Shown here: piece by piece, positions 1 to 8,687 of the stretch
Numbering within the stretch: the first letter of the stretch is position 1
How the letters are laid out: each line of letters opens with the position of its first letter
DNA from: Flavobacteriaceae bacterium
GTDB lineage: Bacteria; Bacteroidota; Bacteroidia; Flavobacteriales; Flavobacteriaceae
Length of the DNA stretch: 64,000 nt
NCBI GenBank assembly: GCA_009886755.1
Contig: QXYU01000046.1
Span: 24,662 to 88,661 of the forward strand
Direction of reading: 5' to 3'
Made by a program: the position numbers and the translations under genes
Notes under the pieces: model-generated
Seen by the model: the letters and a program-made list of their open reading frames with translations, nothing else
Told to the model about the DNA's origin: nothing
Databases searched by the model: none

Positions 1-194
1 CATTTGGAAATGTTGCTACTGAAATCACCTACCAAGTGCAACAAGAATTATTTGACTATTTGGACGCACCGGTGGAAAAAATCAATACCGCTGACACCCC
101 AGCGCCCTATTCTCCAGTACTTTTGAAAGAATGGCTTCCCAATAGCGAAGACGTTATCAAAGCTGTGAAAAAAGTACTGTATGTAAAAGCTTAA
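1..194 (+). CDS. pdhB: Pyruvate dehydrogenase E1 beta subunit, C-terminal end (partial)
   Basis: Only the last 63 codons lie in the window, read from base 3 to the TAA at 192-194. The translation contains NTADTPAPYSPVLLKEWLPN and ends VKKVLYVKA. This matches the C-terminal domain of the E1 beta subunit of 2-oxoacid dehydrogenases, and the PAPYSP and LLKEWLPN stretch is typical of the pyruvate-type enzyme in Bacteroidota. The domain belongs to the transketolase C fold and helps form the E1 tetramer that decarboxylates pyruvate for acetyl-CoA production. A branched-chain E1 beta cannot be excluded from so short a piece. Confidence 0.8.
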   Translation, partial: FGNVATEITYQVQQELFDYLDAPVEKINTADTPAPYSPVLLKEWLPNSEDVIKAVKKVLYVKA

Positions 195-270
195 CCCTCC
201 CCAAAGTATTATTTTTCAAATCCATTGTGGTTGTTTATTTTTACGCCGCTAAAAATTTAGATTCAATTAT

Positions 271-2673
271 ATGACTTCGATTCTTTATGTACCAATAGCC
301 CTATCCATTGTGGGCCTCCTTTATATGTTTGCTCGCGCACAGTGGGTTCGCAAACAAGACGGAGGAAACGAAAAAATGCAAGCCATTTCTAAAAGCATCA
401 AAGAAGGTGCTTTGGCGTTTCTCCACGCAGAATACCGATTGCTACTGATTTTTGTACTGATTGCTTCTGGAGGTCTTTTTGCCATTTCAAGCTATGTAGA
501 GACCACGAGTGTCCTTATTATCCCTGCCTTTGTAGTGGGGGCCTTCTTTTCAGCTTTTGCTGGAAATATTGGGATGCGTATCGCTACGGAAGCCAATGCA
601 CGAACCACACAAGCCGCACGTGAAAGTCTGCCCAAAGCGCTTCAAGTCTCCTTTGGCGGAGGAACCGTTATGGGATTGGGAGTTGCTGGATTGGCTGTTT
701 TAGGTCTTTCTCTTTTCTTCATATTATTCCTTAACATTTTTATGGGACAAGAAGGAAGCTTCTACGATAATATGACAATTGTATTAGAAGCCTTGGCTGG
801 ATTTTCACTAGGAGCTGAATCAATTGCTCTATTTGCACGTGTGGGGGGTGGTATCTATACCAAAGCCGCAGACGTAGGGGCTGACCTTGTAGGGAAAGTA
901 GAAGCAGGAATTCCAGAGGATGACCCTCGTAACCCAGCAACAATTGCTGATAATGTAGGAGACAATGTAGGGGACGTAGCCGGAATGGGTGCCGATCTTT
1001 TTGGTAGTTATGTTGCGACCGTTTTGGCTTCTATGGTATTGGGGAACTATATCATCAAAGACATGACAGATGCTTCTGGAGCGCAATTTGATGACGCTTT
1101 CGGCGGAATGGGACCTATTTTGCTTCCTATCATGATTGCTGGTGTTGGAATCATTGCTTCCATCATCGGAACCTTTTTGATTCGTATTTCAAATAACGAC
1201 GCAAAAGAAGCAGAAGTTCAACGTGCTCTTAATGTTGGAAATATCACATCTATTTTGATCACTGCCGTTGCCGGTTATTTCTTGATTGACTGGATGTTGC
1301 CTGAAACCATCAATGGAATGAAGTTCTTTGGTGAAGGAACTAAAGACATCAGTAGCTTTAATGTATTCCTTGCCACGATTGTTGGTTTGGCAGTTGGCTA
1401 CTTGATTTCATTGTTTACAGAATACTATACCGCTTTGGGTAAAAAACCCGTTTTGGATATTGTACAAAACTCATCAACAGGAGCGGCCACAAATATCATA
1501 GCAGGCTTGGCTACAGGGATGATCTCTACGGCGAGCTCTGTATTGCTTTTTGCCTTTGCGATTTGGGGTTCTTATACCCTAGCAGGGTTTTATGGAGTGG
1601 CACTTGCTGCTTCTGCAATGATGGCCACTACTGCCATGCAATTGGCTATTGATGCCTTTGGCCCGATTGCTGATAATGCTGGTGGTGTTGCTGAAATGAG
1701 TGAATTACCAGATGAGGTTCGTGAACGTACCGATATCCTTGATTCCGTTGGGAATACCACAGCCGCTGTAGGAAAAGGATTTGCGATTGCTTCGGCAGCG
1801 CTTACAGCCTTGGCTCTTTTTGCCGCTTATGTCACCTTTACAGGAATTGACGGAATTAATATTTTTAAAGCTGATGTTTTGGCTGCCTTATTCATCGGGG
1901 GAATGATTCCCGTAGTTTTCTCTGCACTAGCGATGAAAGCTGTAGGGAAAGCGGCCATGGAAATGGTTGAAGAAGTACGTCGTCAGTTTCGTGAAATCCC
2001 TGGAATTCTTGAAGGAAAAGGGGAACCCGAATATGGAAAATGTGTTGAGATTTCAACGCGTGCAGCCCTTCGTGAGATGTTGATTCCTGGATTTATCACC
2101 TTGGTAACACCGATCATCATTGGATTTGTCATGGGGCCAGAAGCCCTTGGAAGCTACATGGCTGGGGTGACGGTATCGGGAGTGTTATGGGCTATTTTCC
2201 AGAACAATGCTGGAGGCGCTTGGGACAACGCGAAAAAATCTTTTGAAGCTGGAGTTGAGATCAATGGTGAAATGACCTATAAAGGATCCGAAGCTCATAA
2301 GGCTGCTGTTACAGGAGATACTGTTGGAGATCCTTTTAAAGACACTTCAGGACCTTCAATGAATATCCTAATCAAACTAACCTGTTTGGTTGGCTTAGTG
2401 ATTGCTCCTATTTTGGGAGGTCATGGCGCAGAAGGGCATGCCACTGCATCCACAACCATGCATCAAGAAACGATACAGAAAGAAGTATCTGTAAATGTTG
2501 AAACAGTGGAAGGAACTGAAACGATGAAAGCTACGATCACTGTTACTACAACCAAAGACGGTCAAACGACTGAGTTTGTAGAGTTGATTGAAGGCACTAA
2601 AGAAGAAATTGCAGCGGTTGTTGCAAAGAGAAAAGGGGTTGATGTTAAAATCACTTTGGAGAACGAAGAATAA
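271..2673 (+). CDS. hppA: Membrane-bound pyrophosphatase, K+-dependent type, ion-pumping
   Basis: Integral membrane pyrophosphatase that couples PPi hydrolysis to export of Na+ and/or H+. About 16 hydrophobic segments are visible. The substrate-binding acidic motifs are present: [13 protein letters not shown] with DNVGDNVGD near residues 205-235, DNAGG near 470, and the DNAKK and [13 protein letters not shown] region near 670-700. [10 protein letters not shown] carries Ala where K+-independent enzymes carry Lys, so K+ stimulation is expected. The pumped ion cannot be settled by eye, but Na+ fits the Na+-NQR elsewhere in the window. At 800 residues it is longer than the usual 670-730 because of a hydrophilic tail of about 80 residues after the last membrane segment. 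ATG start; a terminator follows. Confidence 0.95.
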   Translation: MTSILYVPIALSIVGLLYMFARAQWVRKQDGGNEKMQAISKSIKEGALAFLHAEYRLLLIFVLIASGGLFAISSYVETTSVLIIPAFVVGAFFSAFAGNIGMRIATEANARTTQAARESLPKALQVSFGGGTVMGLGVAGLAVLGLSLFFILFLNIFMGQEGSFYDNMTIVLEALAGFSLGAESIALFARVGGGIYTKAADVGADLVGKVEAGIPEDDPRNPATIADNVGDNVGDVAGMGADLFGSYVATVLASMVLGNYIIKDMTDASGAQFDDAFGGMGPILLPIMIAGVGIIASIIGTFLIRISNNDAKEAEVQRALNVGNITSILITAVAGYFLIDWMLPETINGMKFFGEGTKDISSFNVFLATIVGLAVGYLISLFTEYYTALGKKPVLDIVQNSSTGAATNIIAGLATGMISTASSVLLFAFAIWGSYTLAGFYGVALAASAMMATTAMQLAIDAFGPIADNAGGVAEMSELPDEVRERTDILDSVGNTTAAVGKGFAIASAALTALALFAAYVTFTGIDGINIFKADVLAALFIGGMIPVVFSALAMKAVGKAAMEMVEEVRRQFREIPGILEGKGEPEYGKCVEISTRAALREMLIPGFITLVTPIIIGFVMGPEALGSYMAGVTVSGVLWAIFQNNAGGAWDNAKKSFEAGVEINGEMTYKGSEAHKAAVTGDTVGDPFKDTSGPSMNILIKLTCLVGLVIAPILGGHGAEGHATASTTMHQETIQKEVSVNVETVEGTETMKATITVTTTKDGQTTEFVELIEGTKEEIAAVVAKRKGVDVKITLENEE

Positions 2674-2694
2674 AATCGTTTTTTAGTATAATAG

Positions 2695-2721
2695 AAAAGC
2701 CGGTCTTAAACCGGTTTTTTT
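2695..2721. terminator. Bidirectional intrinsic terminator between hppA and the kinase gene
   Basis: The arms AAAAGCCGGT and ACCGGTTTTT form a 10-bp stem (one G-T pair) around a 5-nt loop. A-runs on one side and T-runs on the other let it act on both strands. It lies exactly between two convergent genes and abuts the stop codon of the kinase gene. Confidence 0.85.
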
Positions 2722-3338
2722 CATTGGAAGAGACCGTGGAGTTCGGCGTCAATTTTTTCTATAATGCTTCCGAGGTCATTGGGATTTTCGACAAAGTCGA
2801 GGTCGTCCACATCAACAATCAATAGCTTTCCTTTACTGTATTGACTGATCCAAGCCTCGTAGCGTTCGTTCAATCGACTTAAGTAGTCGATGCTTATACT
2901 GGTTTCATAGTCCCTGCCACGCTTGTGGATTTTATTGACCAGATTGGGAATGCTGGATCGGAGATAAATCAATAAATCCGGCCCTTTGACAGCTGCTTCC
3001 ATCAACTCAAAAAGTGAGTAATAATTGTCGTAGTCTCGTTTGGTCAAGAGTCCCATCGCGTGCAAGTTGGGTGCAAAAATAAAAGCATCCTCATAGATGG
3101 TTCGATCTTGAATCACACTGTGCTGGGCATCGCGAATCTGCATGAGTTGTTGAAAACGACTTTTCAGAAAATAGACCTGTAGATTAAAAGACCAACGTTC
3201 CATATGATTGTAAAAATCATCCAAATAAGGATTGTCAATCACGTCTTCGTACTGGGCTTCAAACCGATAATGTTTGGCAAGGAGTTCTGTCAGGCTGGTC
3301 TTTCCAGCACCAATATTTCCTGCAACGGCAATGTGCAT
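2721..3338 (-). CDS. Deoxynucleoside kinase (dAdo/dGuo kinase family)
   Basis: Phosphorylates deoxyribonucleosides in nucleotide salvage. The protein has 205 residues, starting MHIAVAGNIGAGKTSL, with the P-loop GNIGAGKT at residues 7-14. The family motif DRTIYEDAFIF follows near residue 75, and an arginine-rich lid (KRGRDYE) near 145. These features define the eukaryotic-type dNK/dCK fold seen in Bacteroidota and Firmicutes. A longer reading would begin at TTG 3347, but the ATG at 3338 matches the usual N-terminus just before the first beta strand. Single-gene unit, convergent with hppA. Base specificity is not readable from sequence alone. Confidence 0.88.
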   Translation of the reverse strand: MHIAVAGNIGAGKTSLTELLAKHYRFEAQYEDVIDNPYLDDFYNHMERWSFNLQVYFLKSRFQQLMQIRDAQHSVIQDRTIYEDAFIFAPNLHAMGLLTKRDYDNYYSLFELMEAAVKGPDLLIYLRSSIPNLVNKIHKRGRDYETSISIDYLSRLNERYEAWISQYSKGKLLIVDVDDLDFVENPNDLGSIIEKIDAELHGLFQ

Positions 3339-3347
3339 TTTTTTCAA

Positions 3348-3700
3348 ATCGTAACGCGTTATTCGCTTGCTGCAAAGTACTAAATTTTGATTAAAATCGA
3401 CAGCGTCAAATCAGGAAACAACGCCTTCTGATGTTCCCGTTATACCTGAAACATCATACAATTAGTTTACAGAGTTGCTATTAAGGGTTGACCATCGATT
3501 AAACTTAAACAGAGCTATTAAAACTTTTTTTTGGTAAGAGATATTCAGCCAACCCCAAAACAACCACTTTCTCCCAAAGTAAAATTCTATCAAAAGCAAG
3601 GTATTTGCCCTTGGGATGGTATCGATATGGCTTGGATGGCAACAGTAGGTTTATCATTAAAAGAGGGTACAGGTTTGGGTTTTGTACAGTACTAACCTAC
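3348..3700. other. Gene-poor stretch with a short coding-like relic
   Basis: No full gene is visible here. From the stop at 3519 to the TAA at 3693-3695 there is one open plus-strand frame of about 57 codons without an ATG near its beginning. It reads QPTPKQPLSPKVKFYQKQ, then a Trp/Asp/Met-rich segment, and ends EGTGLGFVQY. This looks protein-like rather than random, but I do not recognise it and see no start. It may be the C-terminal remnant of a lost gene. A 7-bp inverted repeat (TGATGTT ... AACATCA) lies at about 3428-3456. Confidence 0.35.
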
Positions 3701-3707
3701 AAAAAAC

Positions 3708-3738
3708 TTTGTTATTTATAATTTAGTCCTTAAATTTG
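3708..3738 (+). promoter_or_regulatory. Bacteroidota-type promoter of the metK operon
   Basis: A -33 TTTG at 3708-3711 and a -7 TAAATTTG at 3731-3738 are separated by 19 bp, a full match to the Bacteroidota consensus TTTG-N19-TAnnTTTG. Transcription would begin near 3745, just before the first base of the SAM-II aptamer. Confidence 0.85.
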
Positions 3739-3746
3739 CACCAATA

Positions 3747-3797
3747 CGAGGAAGGATTTGACTGATTGCAACCTCGATAAAAAAATGCTAAAGCAGT
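3747..3797 (+). promoter_or_regulatory. SAM-II riboswitch aptamer
   Basis: The RNA senses S-adenosylmethionine and should reduce expression of the methionine operon when SAM is plentiful. Stem P1 is CGAGG (3747-3751) with CCTCG (3772-3776). The P1 loop holds the conserved AAGGATTTGA and TTGCAA blocks, and the tail holds the conserved TGCTAAAGC. The pseudoknot P2 can form between ACTG (3761-3764) and CAGT (3794-3797). These elements in this order are diagnostic of SAM-II, known from alphaproteobacteria and Bacteroidota. It begins within a few bases of the predicted transcription start. Confidence 0.92.
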
Positions 3798-3815
3798 GTT
3801 GCTTTTACCAAAAGA

Positions 3816-3826
3816 CAAATCCTTCC
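3816..3826 (+). promoter_or_regulatory. Candidate expression-platform strand competing with the aptamer
   Basis: CAAATCCTTCC is the perfect 11-nt reverse complement of 3750-3760, which includes the 3' part of the P1 5' strand and the conserved GGATTTG block. Pairing of the two would destroy the aptamer. A second hairpin, AAAGCA (3790-3795) with TGCTTT (3800-3805), would break the P2 pseudoknot. No T-tract follows, so control is more likely translational or through RNA stability than termination. The switching mechanism is inferred. Confidence 0.6.
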
Positions 3827-3847
3827 CCCATTTAAAAGCAACAAAAA

Positions 3848-5104
3848 ATGTCATACTTATTTACCTCAGAATCTGTCAGTGAAGGCCACCCCGATAAGGT
3901 CGCCGATCAAATCAGCGATGCCTTACTCGATCATTTCTTGGCTTTCGATGCCGACAGTAAAGTAGCTTGTGAAACCCTTGTCACCACGGGTCAAACCGTT
4001 TTGTCTGGAGAAGTAAAAAGCAAAACCTATTTGGACGTTCAGCAAATTGCGCGAGACACCATCAATAAAATTGGCTACACCAAAGGAGCCTATCAATTCA
4101 GTGGAGATTCCTGTGGGGTGATTTCCCTAATCCACGAACAGTCCCAAGACATCAACCAAGGGGTGGATCGTGCTTCCAAAAAAGAACAAGGTGCCGGCGA
4201 CCAAGGCTTGATGTTTGGGTATGCCACGGACGAAACCGAGAACTATATGCCGTTGGCACTCGATTTGTCTCACAAGATTTTGATTGAACTAGCGGCGTTG
4301 CGTCGCGAAAACAAAGACATCACCTATTTACGCCCAGATGCCAAATCACAGGTGACGATTGAGTACAACGATCAAGACCAGCCGGTTCGCATCGATACCA
4401 TAGTGGTTTCCACCCAACACGATGCTTTTTCCAATAATGATGAAAAGATGTTGGCCAAGATCAAAAAGGATATTGTCGAGATTTTAATCCCGCGGGTGGT
4501 AGCCCAACTGCCTGTATCCCTACAGGCACTTTTTAATGATGACATTAGGTATCATATCAATCCTACCGGGAAATTTGTCATCGGAGGACCGCATGGCGAT
4601 ACCGGATTGACGGGTCGTAAAATCATTGTGGATACCTACGGCGGAAAAGGAGCCCACGGAGGCGGTGCCTTTAGCGGGAAGGACCCCAGTAAGGTGGATC
4701 GCTCAGCGGCCTATGCCGCTCGTCATATTGCCAAAAATCTTGTGGCAGCTGGAGCCGCCAAAGAAGTCTTGGTTCAGTTGAGCTACGCCATTGGTGTGGT
4801 CGCACCCACTTCGGTGTTTGTAAACACCTACGGCACCAACCAAACGAACTTGACGGATGCCGAATTGGCCGCACAAATCCAAACGCTTTTTGATTTGACG
4901 CCCTATGGAATTGAAACTCGTTTGAAGTTGCGCAACCCGATCTATTCCGAAACGGCAGCTTATGGTCATATGGGAAGAGCACCCGAAACGGTTTCCAAAA
5001 CCTTTGAGTCTCCTTATAGCGGAAAGGTCACCAAGGAAGTAGAACTTTTCACCTGGGAAAAATTGGATCAAGTCGCCGCCATTAAAAAGGCATTTCAACT
5101 TTAA
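3848..5104 (+). CDS. metK: S-adenosylmethionine synthetase
   Basis: Makes S-adenosylmethionine from methionine and ATP in the cytoplasm. The 418 residues carry the ATP-binding HPDK (14-17), the signature GAGDQGLMFGYA (from 115) and the glycine-rich GGGAFSGKDPSKVDR loop near 275. The length is within the family range. First gene of the operon controlled by the SAM-II riboswitch, so the product of this enzyme feeds back on its own transcript. The ATG lies 51 nt past the aptamer. The next gene follows after 17 nt. Confidence 0.97.
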   Translation: MSYLFTSESVSEGHPDKVADQISDALLDHFLAFDADSKVACETLVTTGQTVLSGEVKSKTYLDVQQIARDTINKIGYTKGAYQFSGDSCGVISLIHEQSQDINQGVDRASKKEQGAGDQGLMFGYATDETENYMPLALDLSHKILIELAALRRENKDITYLRPDAKSQVTIEYNDQDQPVRIDTIVVSTQHDAFSNNDEKMLAKIKKDIVEILIPRVVAQLPVSLQALFNDDIRYHINPTGKFVIGGPHGDTGLTGRKIIVDTYGGKGAHGGGAFSGKDPSKVDRSAAYAARHIAKNLVAAGAAKEVLVQLSYAIGVVAPTSVFVNTYGTNQTNLTDAELAAQIQTLFDLTPYGIETRLKLRNPIYSETAAYGHMGRAPETVSKTFESPYSGKVTKEVELFTWEKLDQVAAIKKAFQL

Positions 5105-5121
5105 GGTAAGCAGTTCGTTAG

Positions 5122-6078
5122 ATGCAATCGCAGCTTGACATACAACAACTTTCAGTGACCGCCCCTAGGAATCTAGGGGGTGTGTCCCTGTCTTACCAAC
5201 TGTTTGGACAAAACCCGGCGACCCATCCCGTGGTGATGGTCAACCACGCTTTGACAGGAGATGCGCAAATCACGGGTAATGGAGGATGGTGGGATCAATT
5301 GGTGGGGCCTCAAAAAACAATTGACACCAATCGCTTTGCCGTTGTGGCTTTTAATATTCCCGGCAATGGGGTGTTGGATTCTCAATTGAACAACTATATG
5401 GATTTCCATACGGGAGACATTGCTGATCTTTTTTATCAGGGATTGGAACAGCTGGGCATTCAGAAACTATTTGCCATCATTGGCGGTTCGATTGGCGGCT
5501 GTATTGGGTGGGAGTTTATGGTGCAGTACCATTCGATGGTGGAGCATTTTATCCCCATTGCCACAGATTGGAAAGCCACCGACTGGCTGATTGCCAATAC
5601 CTATCTGCAAGATCAGATTCTAAAGAACTCGTCCAATCCGGTTCATGATGCACGGCTGCATGCCATGTTGTGCTATCGAACTCCGGAATCATTTGCCTAT
5701 CGTTTTCAACGAACAGTGAATGAAGAAGCACAATTGTTTAATGTAGAAACCTGGTTGCGTCATCATGGAGAAAAACTCAAACGACGTTTTAGCGTACAAT
5801 CGTATTTAACGGTCAATCATCTGTTGCGTTCGGTAAATAGTGAGCGGAACGGAATTTCGTTAGCCAAGGCCTTTACTGCAACAAAGACCCAATTCCATCT
5901 GATTGGAATTGACAGTGATCTTTTTTTTACCCCCAACCAAATACAAACGACCTATGAAACCCTTAACACCGAAGGAGTAGCGGTTTCCTATGCGGAGATT
6001 CAGTCCTTGCACGGACATGATGCTTTTTTAATTGAATACGAACAAATGGAACAATTCCTAACCCCCATTTTTTATTAA
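5122..6078 (+). CDS. metX: Homoserine O-acetyltransferase-like alpha/beta hydrolase (MetX family)
   Basis: Predicted to acylate homoserine, the committed step of methionine synthesis. The fold is an alpha/beta hydrolase with the MetX-type NHALTGD (about 41-47), GGWWDQL and the nucleophile elbow GGSIGG (Ser123). The acidic residue lies in IDSDLFF near 268-272 and the catalytic His in HGHDAFL near 301. At 318 residues it is shorter than the classical 350-380, with a reduced lid region. Whether it uses acetyl- or succinyl-CoA cannot be decided by eye. Position between metK and metZ supports the methionine role. Confidence 0.88.
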   Translation: MQSQLDIQQLSVTAPRNLGGVSLSYQLFGQNPATHPVVMVNHALTGDAQITGNGGWWDQLVGPQKTIDTNRFAVVAFNIPGNGVLDSQLNNYMDFHTGDIADLFYQGLEQLGIQKLFAIIGGSIGGCIGWEFMVQYHSMVEHFIPIATDWKATDWLIANTYLQDQILKNSSNPVHDARLHAMLCYRTPESFAYRFQRTVNEEAQLFNVETWLRHHGEKLKRRFSVQSYLTVNHLLRSVNSERNGISLAKAFTATKTQFHLIGIDSDLFFTPNQIQTTYETLNTEGVAVSYAEIQSLHGHDAFLIEYEQMEQFLTPIFY

Positions 6079-6088
6079 ATATCCTATC

Positions 6089-6514
6089 ATGAAAGTAGAA
6101 CTAGAACGACTAAACAACGATTATTTATTTGAAGTAACCAATTCCAATGGCCATCGGGTATTGCTGGACAACAAATCCAAAACGGAAGGAAGTGTCAAAG
6201 GGATCAGCCCAATGGAATTACTGTTGATGGGCCTTGCGGGCTGTAGCAGCATTGATGTGGTGGCTATTTTAAACAAACAAAAAATCAACCCCACTTCAAT
6301 AAAAATGGAAGTAGTGGGCCAACGCCCGGAAAATGCCGTTCCGGCGCTTTTCAATACCATTACAGTCAAAGTATTGCTTGAGGGTGATTTTTCGGCTGAC
6401 AAAGCCAAGCGTGCTGTTGCCCTTTCTTTTGACAAGTACTGCTCTGTTTCCAAAACCTTGGAACACACCGCAGCCATTAATTATGAAATTTATCTAAACG
6501 GAGAAAAAGTATGA
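6089..6514 (+). CDS. OsmC family protein
   Basis: A 141-residue OsmC/Ohr-fold protein with the two expected cysteines: Cys52 in GLAGCSSID and Cys118 in KYCSVSKT. In characterised relatives such a pair reduces organic hydroperoxides. Here the gene sits inside the methionine operon, 10 nt after metX and overlapping metZ by 4 nt (ATGA). A thiol- or sulfur-related role such as protecting homocysteine or sulfide chemistry is possible, but this is inference. Substrate unknown. Confidence 0.85.
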   Translation: MKVELERLNNDYLFEVTNSNGHRVLLDNKSKTEGSVKGISPMELLLMGLAGCSSIDVVAILNKQKINPTSIKMEVVGQRPENAVPALFNTITVKVLLEGDFSADKAKRAVALSFDKYCSVSKTLEHTAAINYEIYLNGEKV

Positions 6515-7680
6515 GTACTCAATTTGAGACCAAAGCGATTCGAGAGCAGTTAGAGCGTTCCCAGTATATGGAGCACTCCACTCCGCTCTACCTGACCTCT
6601 AGCTTTGTCTTTGAGGACGACGAAGACATGCGTGCCTCTTTTGCAGAAGAAAAGAAACGCAATATCTACAGTCGTTTTACAAATCCAAACTCGGAGGAGT
6701 TTGTCAATAAAATCTGTGTACTGGAAGAAGCGGAAGCAGGGGTTGCCTTTGCCAGTGGCATGGGAGCTGTGTTTTCCACCTTTGCAGCACTGCTCAATAG
6801 CGGCGATCATATTGTCTCCGCCCGATCTGTTTTTGGTTCAACCCATTCCATGTTTACCAAGTTTCTACCCAAATGGAATATTGAGACCACCTATTTTGAT
6901 GTCAGCCAACCCGAAACGATCGAGGCTTGTATCCGTCCAGAAACCAAACTCATTTATGCAGAAACGCCCACCAATCCGGGTGTGGATCTTTTGGATTTGG
7001 AACAGTTGTCACAAATCGCTAAAAAGCATCATCTGATTTTGGTGATTGACAATTGTTTTGCCACTCCTTACCTTCAGCAACCCATCCAATTTGGAGCGGA
7101 TTTGGTGATTCATTCCGCCACCAAATTAATCGACGGACAGGGACGGGTCTTAGGCGGCGTGACCGTTGGTAGAAAAGACTTGATTCGTGAAATCTTTCTC
7201 TTTGCCCGCAACACTGGTCCGGCCTTGTCTCCCTTTAACGCTTGGGTGCTTTCAAAGAGTTTGGAAACCCTGGCGGTGCGTTTGGATCGCCATTGCGATA
7301 GTGCTTTGGCTTTGGCACAGTTTCTAGAAGCCCATCCGCAGGTCAACTGGGTGAAATATCCCTTCTTGCCCTCACATCCGCAATATGAGATCGCCAAAAA
7401 ACAAATGCGAAAAGGGGGGAATATTATTTCTTTTGAAATAAAAGGCGGCATTGAATCGGGTCGTGTATTCCTCAATGCCATTCAAATGTGTTCGCTATCG
7501 GCCAACCTTGGGGATTCCCGAACCATTATAACCCACCCAGCCTCAACGACCCACAGCAAACTCCAGGAAGAAGACCGTCTATCGGTGGGTATTACCGATG
7601 GGATGATTCGTCTTTCCGTTGGATTGGAGCATCCAGATGATATTCAAAATGATGTAGCAAACGCTTTAGAACAACTATGA
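6511..7680 (+). CDS. metZ: O-acylhomoserine sulfhydrylase (Cys/Met metabolism PLP enzyme)
   Basis: PLP enzyme that replaces the acyl group of O-acylhomoserine with sulfide to give homocysteine. The 389-residue protein has the Cys/Met-family layout: YSRFTNPN near 53, the cofactor loop ASGMGAV near 81, and the Schiff-base lysine Lys205 in HSATKLIDGQGR. The IDGQGR continuation is typical of MetZ rather than of cystathionine gamma-lyase. It overlaps the OsmC gene and the following methyltransferase gene by 4 nt each, which implies translational coupling. Cystathionine gamma-synthase activity is the main alternative. Confidence 0.88.
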   Translation: MSTQFETKAIREQLERSQYMEHSTPLYLTSSFVFEDDEDMRASFAEEKKRNIYSRFTNPNSEEFVNKICVLEEAEAGVAFASGMGAVFSTFAALLNSGDHIVSARSVFGSTHSMFTKFLPKWNIETTYFDVSQPETIEACIRPETKLIYAETPTNPGVDLLDLEQLSQIAKKHHLILVIDNCFATPYLQQPIQFGADLVIHSATKLIDGQGRVLGGVTVGRKDLIREIFLFARNTGPALSPFNAWVLSKSLETLAVRLDRHCDSALALAQFLEAHPQVNWVKYPFLPSHPQYEIAKKQMRKGGNIISFEIKGGIESGRVFLNAIQMCSLSANLGDSRTIITHPASTTHSKLQEEDRLSVGITDGMIRLSVGLEHPDDIQNDVANALEQL

Positions 7681-8687
7681 AAGGACTTGAATCAATTTTA
7701 AAGGAGCGAATACTGGTGCTTGATGGCGCCATGGGAACCATGATTCAAGCCTATGGCTTTAAGGAAGATGATTTTCGTGGGTCTCGTTTTCAGGAGCATC
7801 CCTCTCCTTTGCAAGGGAATAACGACTTGCTAACACTCACACAGCCAGAAGCTATAAAGGCCATTCACGGAAAGTATTTTGAGGCCGGTGCGGATATCGT
7901 AGAAACCAACACCTTTTCTTCCACCTCTATTGGGATGGCGGATTATCAAATGGAAGACTTGGTTTATGAGCTGAATTACGAAGCCGCTACAATCGCCAAA
8001 GAAGTAGCCGATGCTTTTACCGCCAAAGAACCCAACAAACCTCGTTTTGTTGCAGGATCTATTGGGCCCACCAACCGAACCGCTTCCATGTCTCCCGATG
8101 TTAACGATCCCGGATTTCGTGCGGTTACTTTTGAAGATTTGGTAATCGCCTATAAAGAGCAGGTTGAGGGTTTGGTGGCAGGAGGTGCCGATATCCTTCT
8201 TGTCGAAACGGTCTTTGACACCCTCAATGCCAAAGCGGCGCTTTATGCGATTGATGAACTCAAACAAAAAAATCACTGGGAGATTCCGATCATGGTTAGT
8301 GGGACCATTACCGATGCCAGTGGTCGCACTCTTTCAGGGCAAACGGTTGAAGCCTTTGCGGTTTCGGTATCTCATATTCCGTTGCTTAGCATTGGTTTTA
8401 ATTGCGCCTTGGGCGCAGACCAATTATATCCGTATTTGAAGCGTCTTTCTGATTTGACTCCTTTTGCGGTTTCGGCGCATCCCAATGCAGGATTGCCCAA
8501 TGCCTTTGGCGCCTACGATCAAACCGCAGAAGAAATGCGGGATCTGATCAAAAATTATGTAGACAATAAGCTAGTGAACATCATCGGTGGCTGTTGCGGA
8601 ACCACACCAGAACACATTCGTTTGATTGCGGAAGTCGCCCAACAAAGCTCCCCTAGATTGTATAAAAAAGTATCTCATGTCCAATAA
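7677..8687 (+). CDS. metH: Methionine synthase, homocysteine-binding half
   Basis: Carries only the first module of cobalamin-dependent MetH: the zinc-dependent homocysteine S-methyltransferase domain (336 residues). The zinc ligands are Cys243 in FNCALG and Cys306 and Cys307 in GGCCGTT. The start [17 protein letters not shown] is typical of MetH. The remaining modules are encoded by the next ORF, which overlaps by 11 nt, so MetH works here as two polypeptides. Split MetH is known in other Bacteroidota. Confidence 0.92.
   Translation: MKGLESILKERILVLDGAMGTMIQAYGFKEDDFRGSRFQEHPSPLQGNNDLLTLTQPEAIKAIHGKYFEAGADIVETNTFSSTSIGMADYQMEDLVYELNYEAATIAKEVADAFTAKEPNKPRFVAGSIGPTNRTASMSPDVNDPGFRAVTFEDLVIAYKEQVEGLVAGGADILLVETVFDTLNAKAALYAIDELKQKNHWEIPIMVSGTITDASGRTLSGQTVEAFAVSVSHIPLLSIGFNCALGADQLYPYLKRLSDLTPFAVSAHPNAGLPNAFGAYDQTAEEMRDLIKNYVDNKLVNIIGGCCGTTPEHIRLIAEVAQQSSPRLYKKVSHVQ

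Noticed and set aside
8626..8676. Upstream extension of the second metH gene
   Set aside because: The 17 extra codons lie inside the first metH gene and do not match the family start; the ATG at 8677 does.
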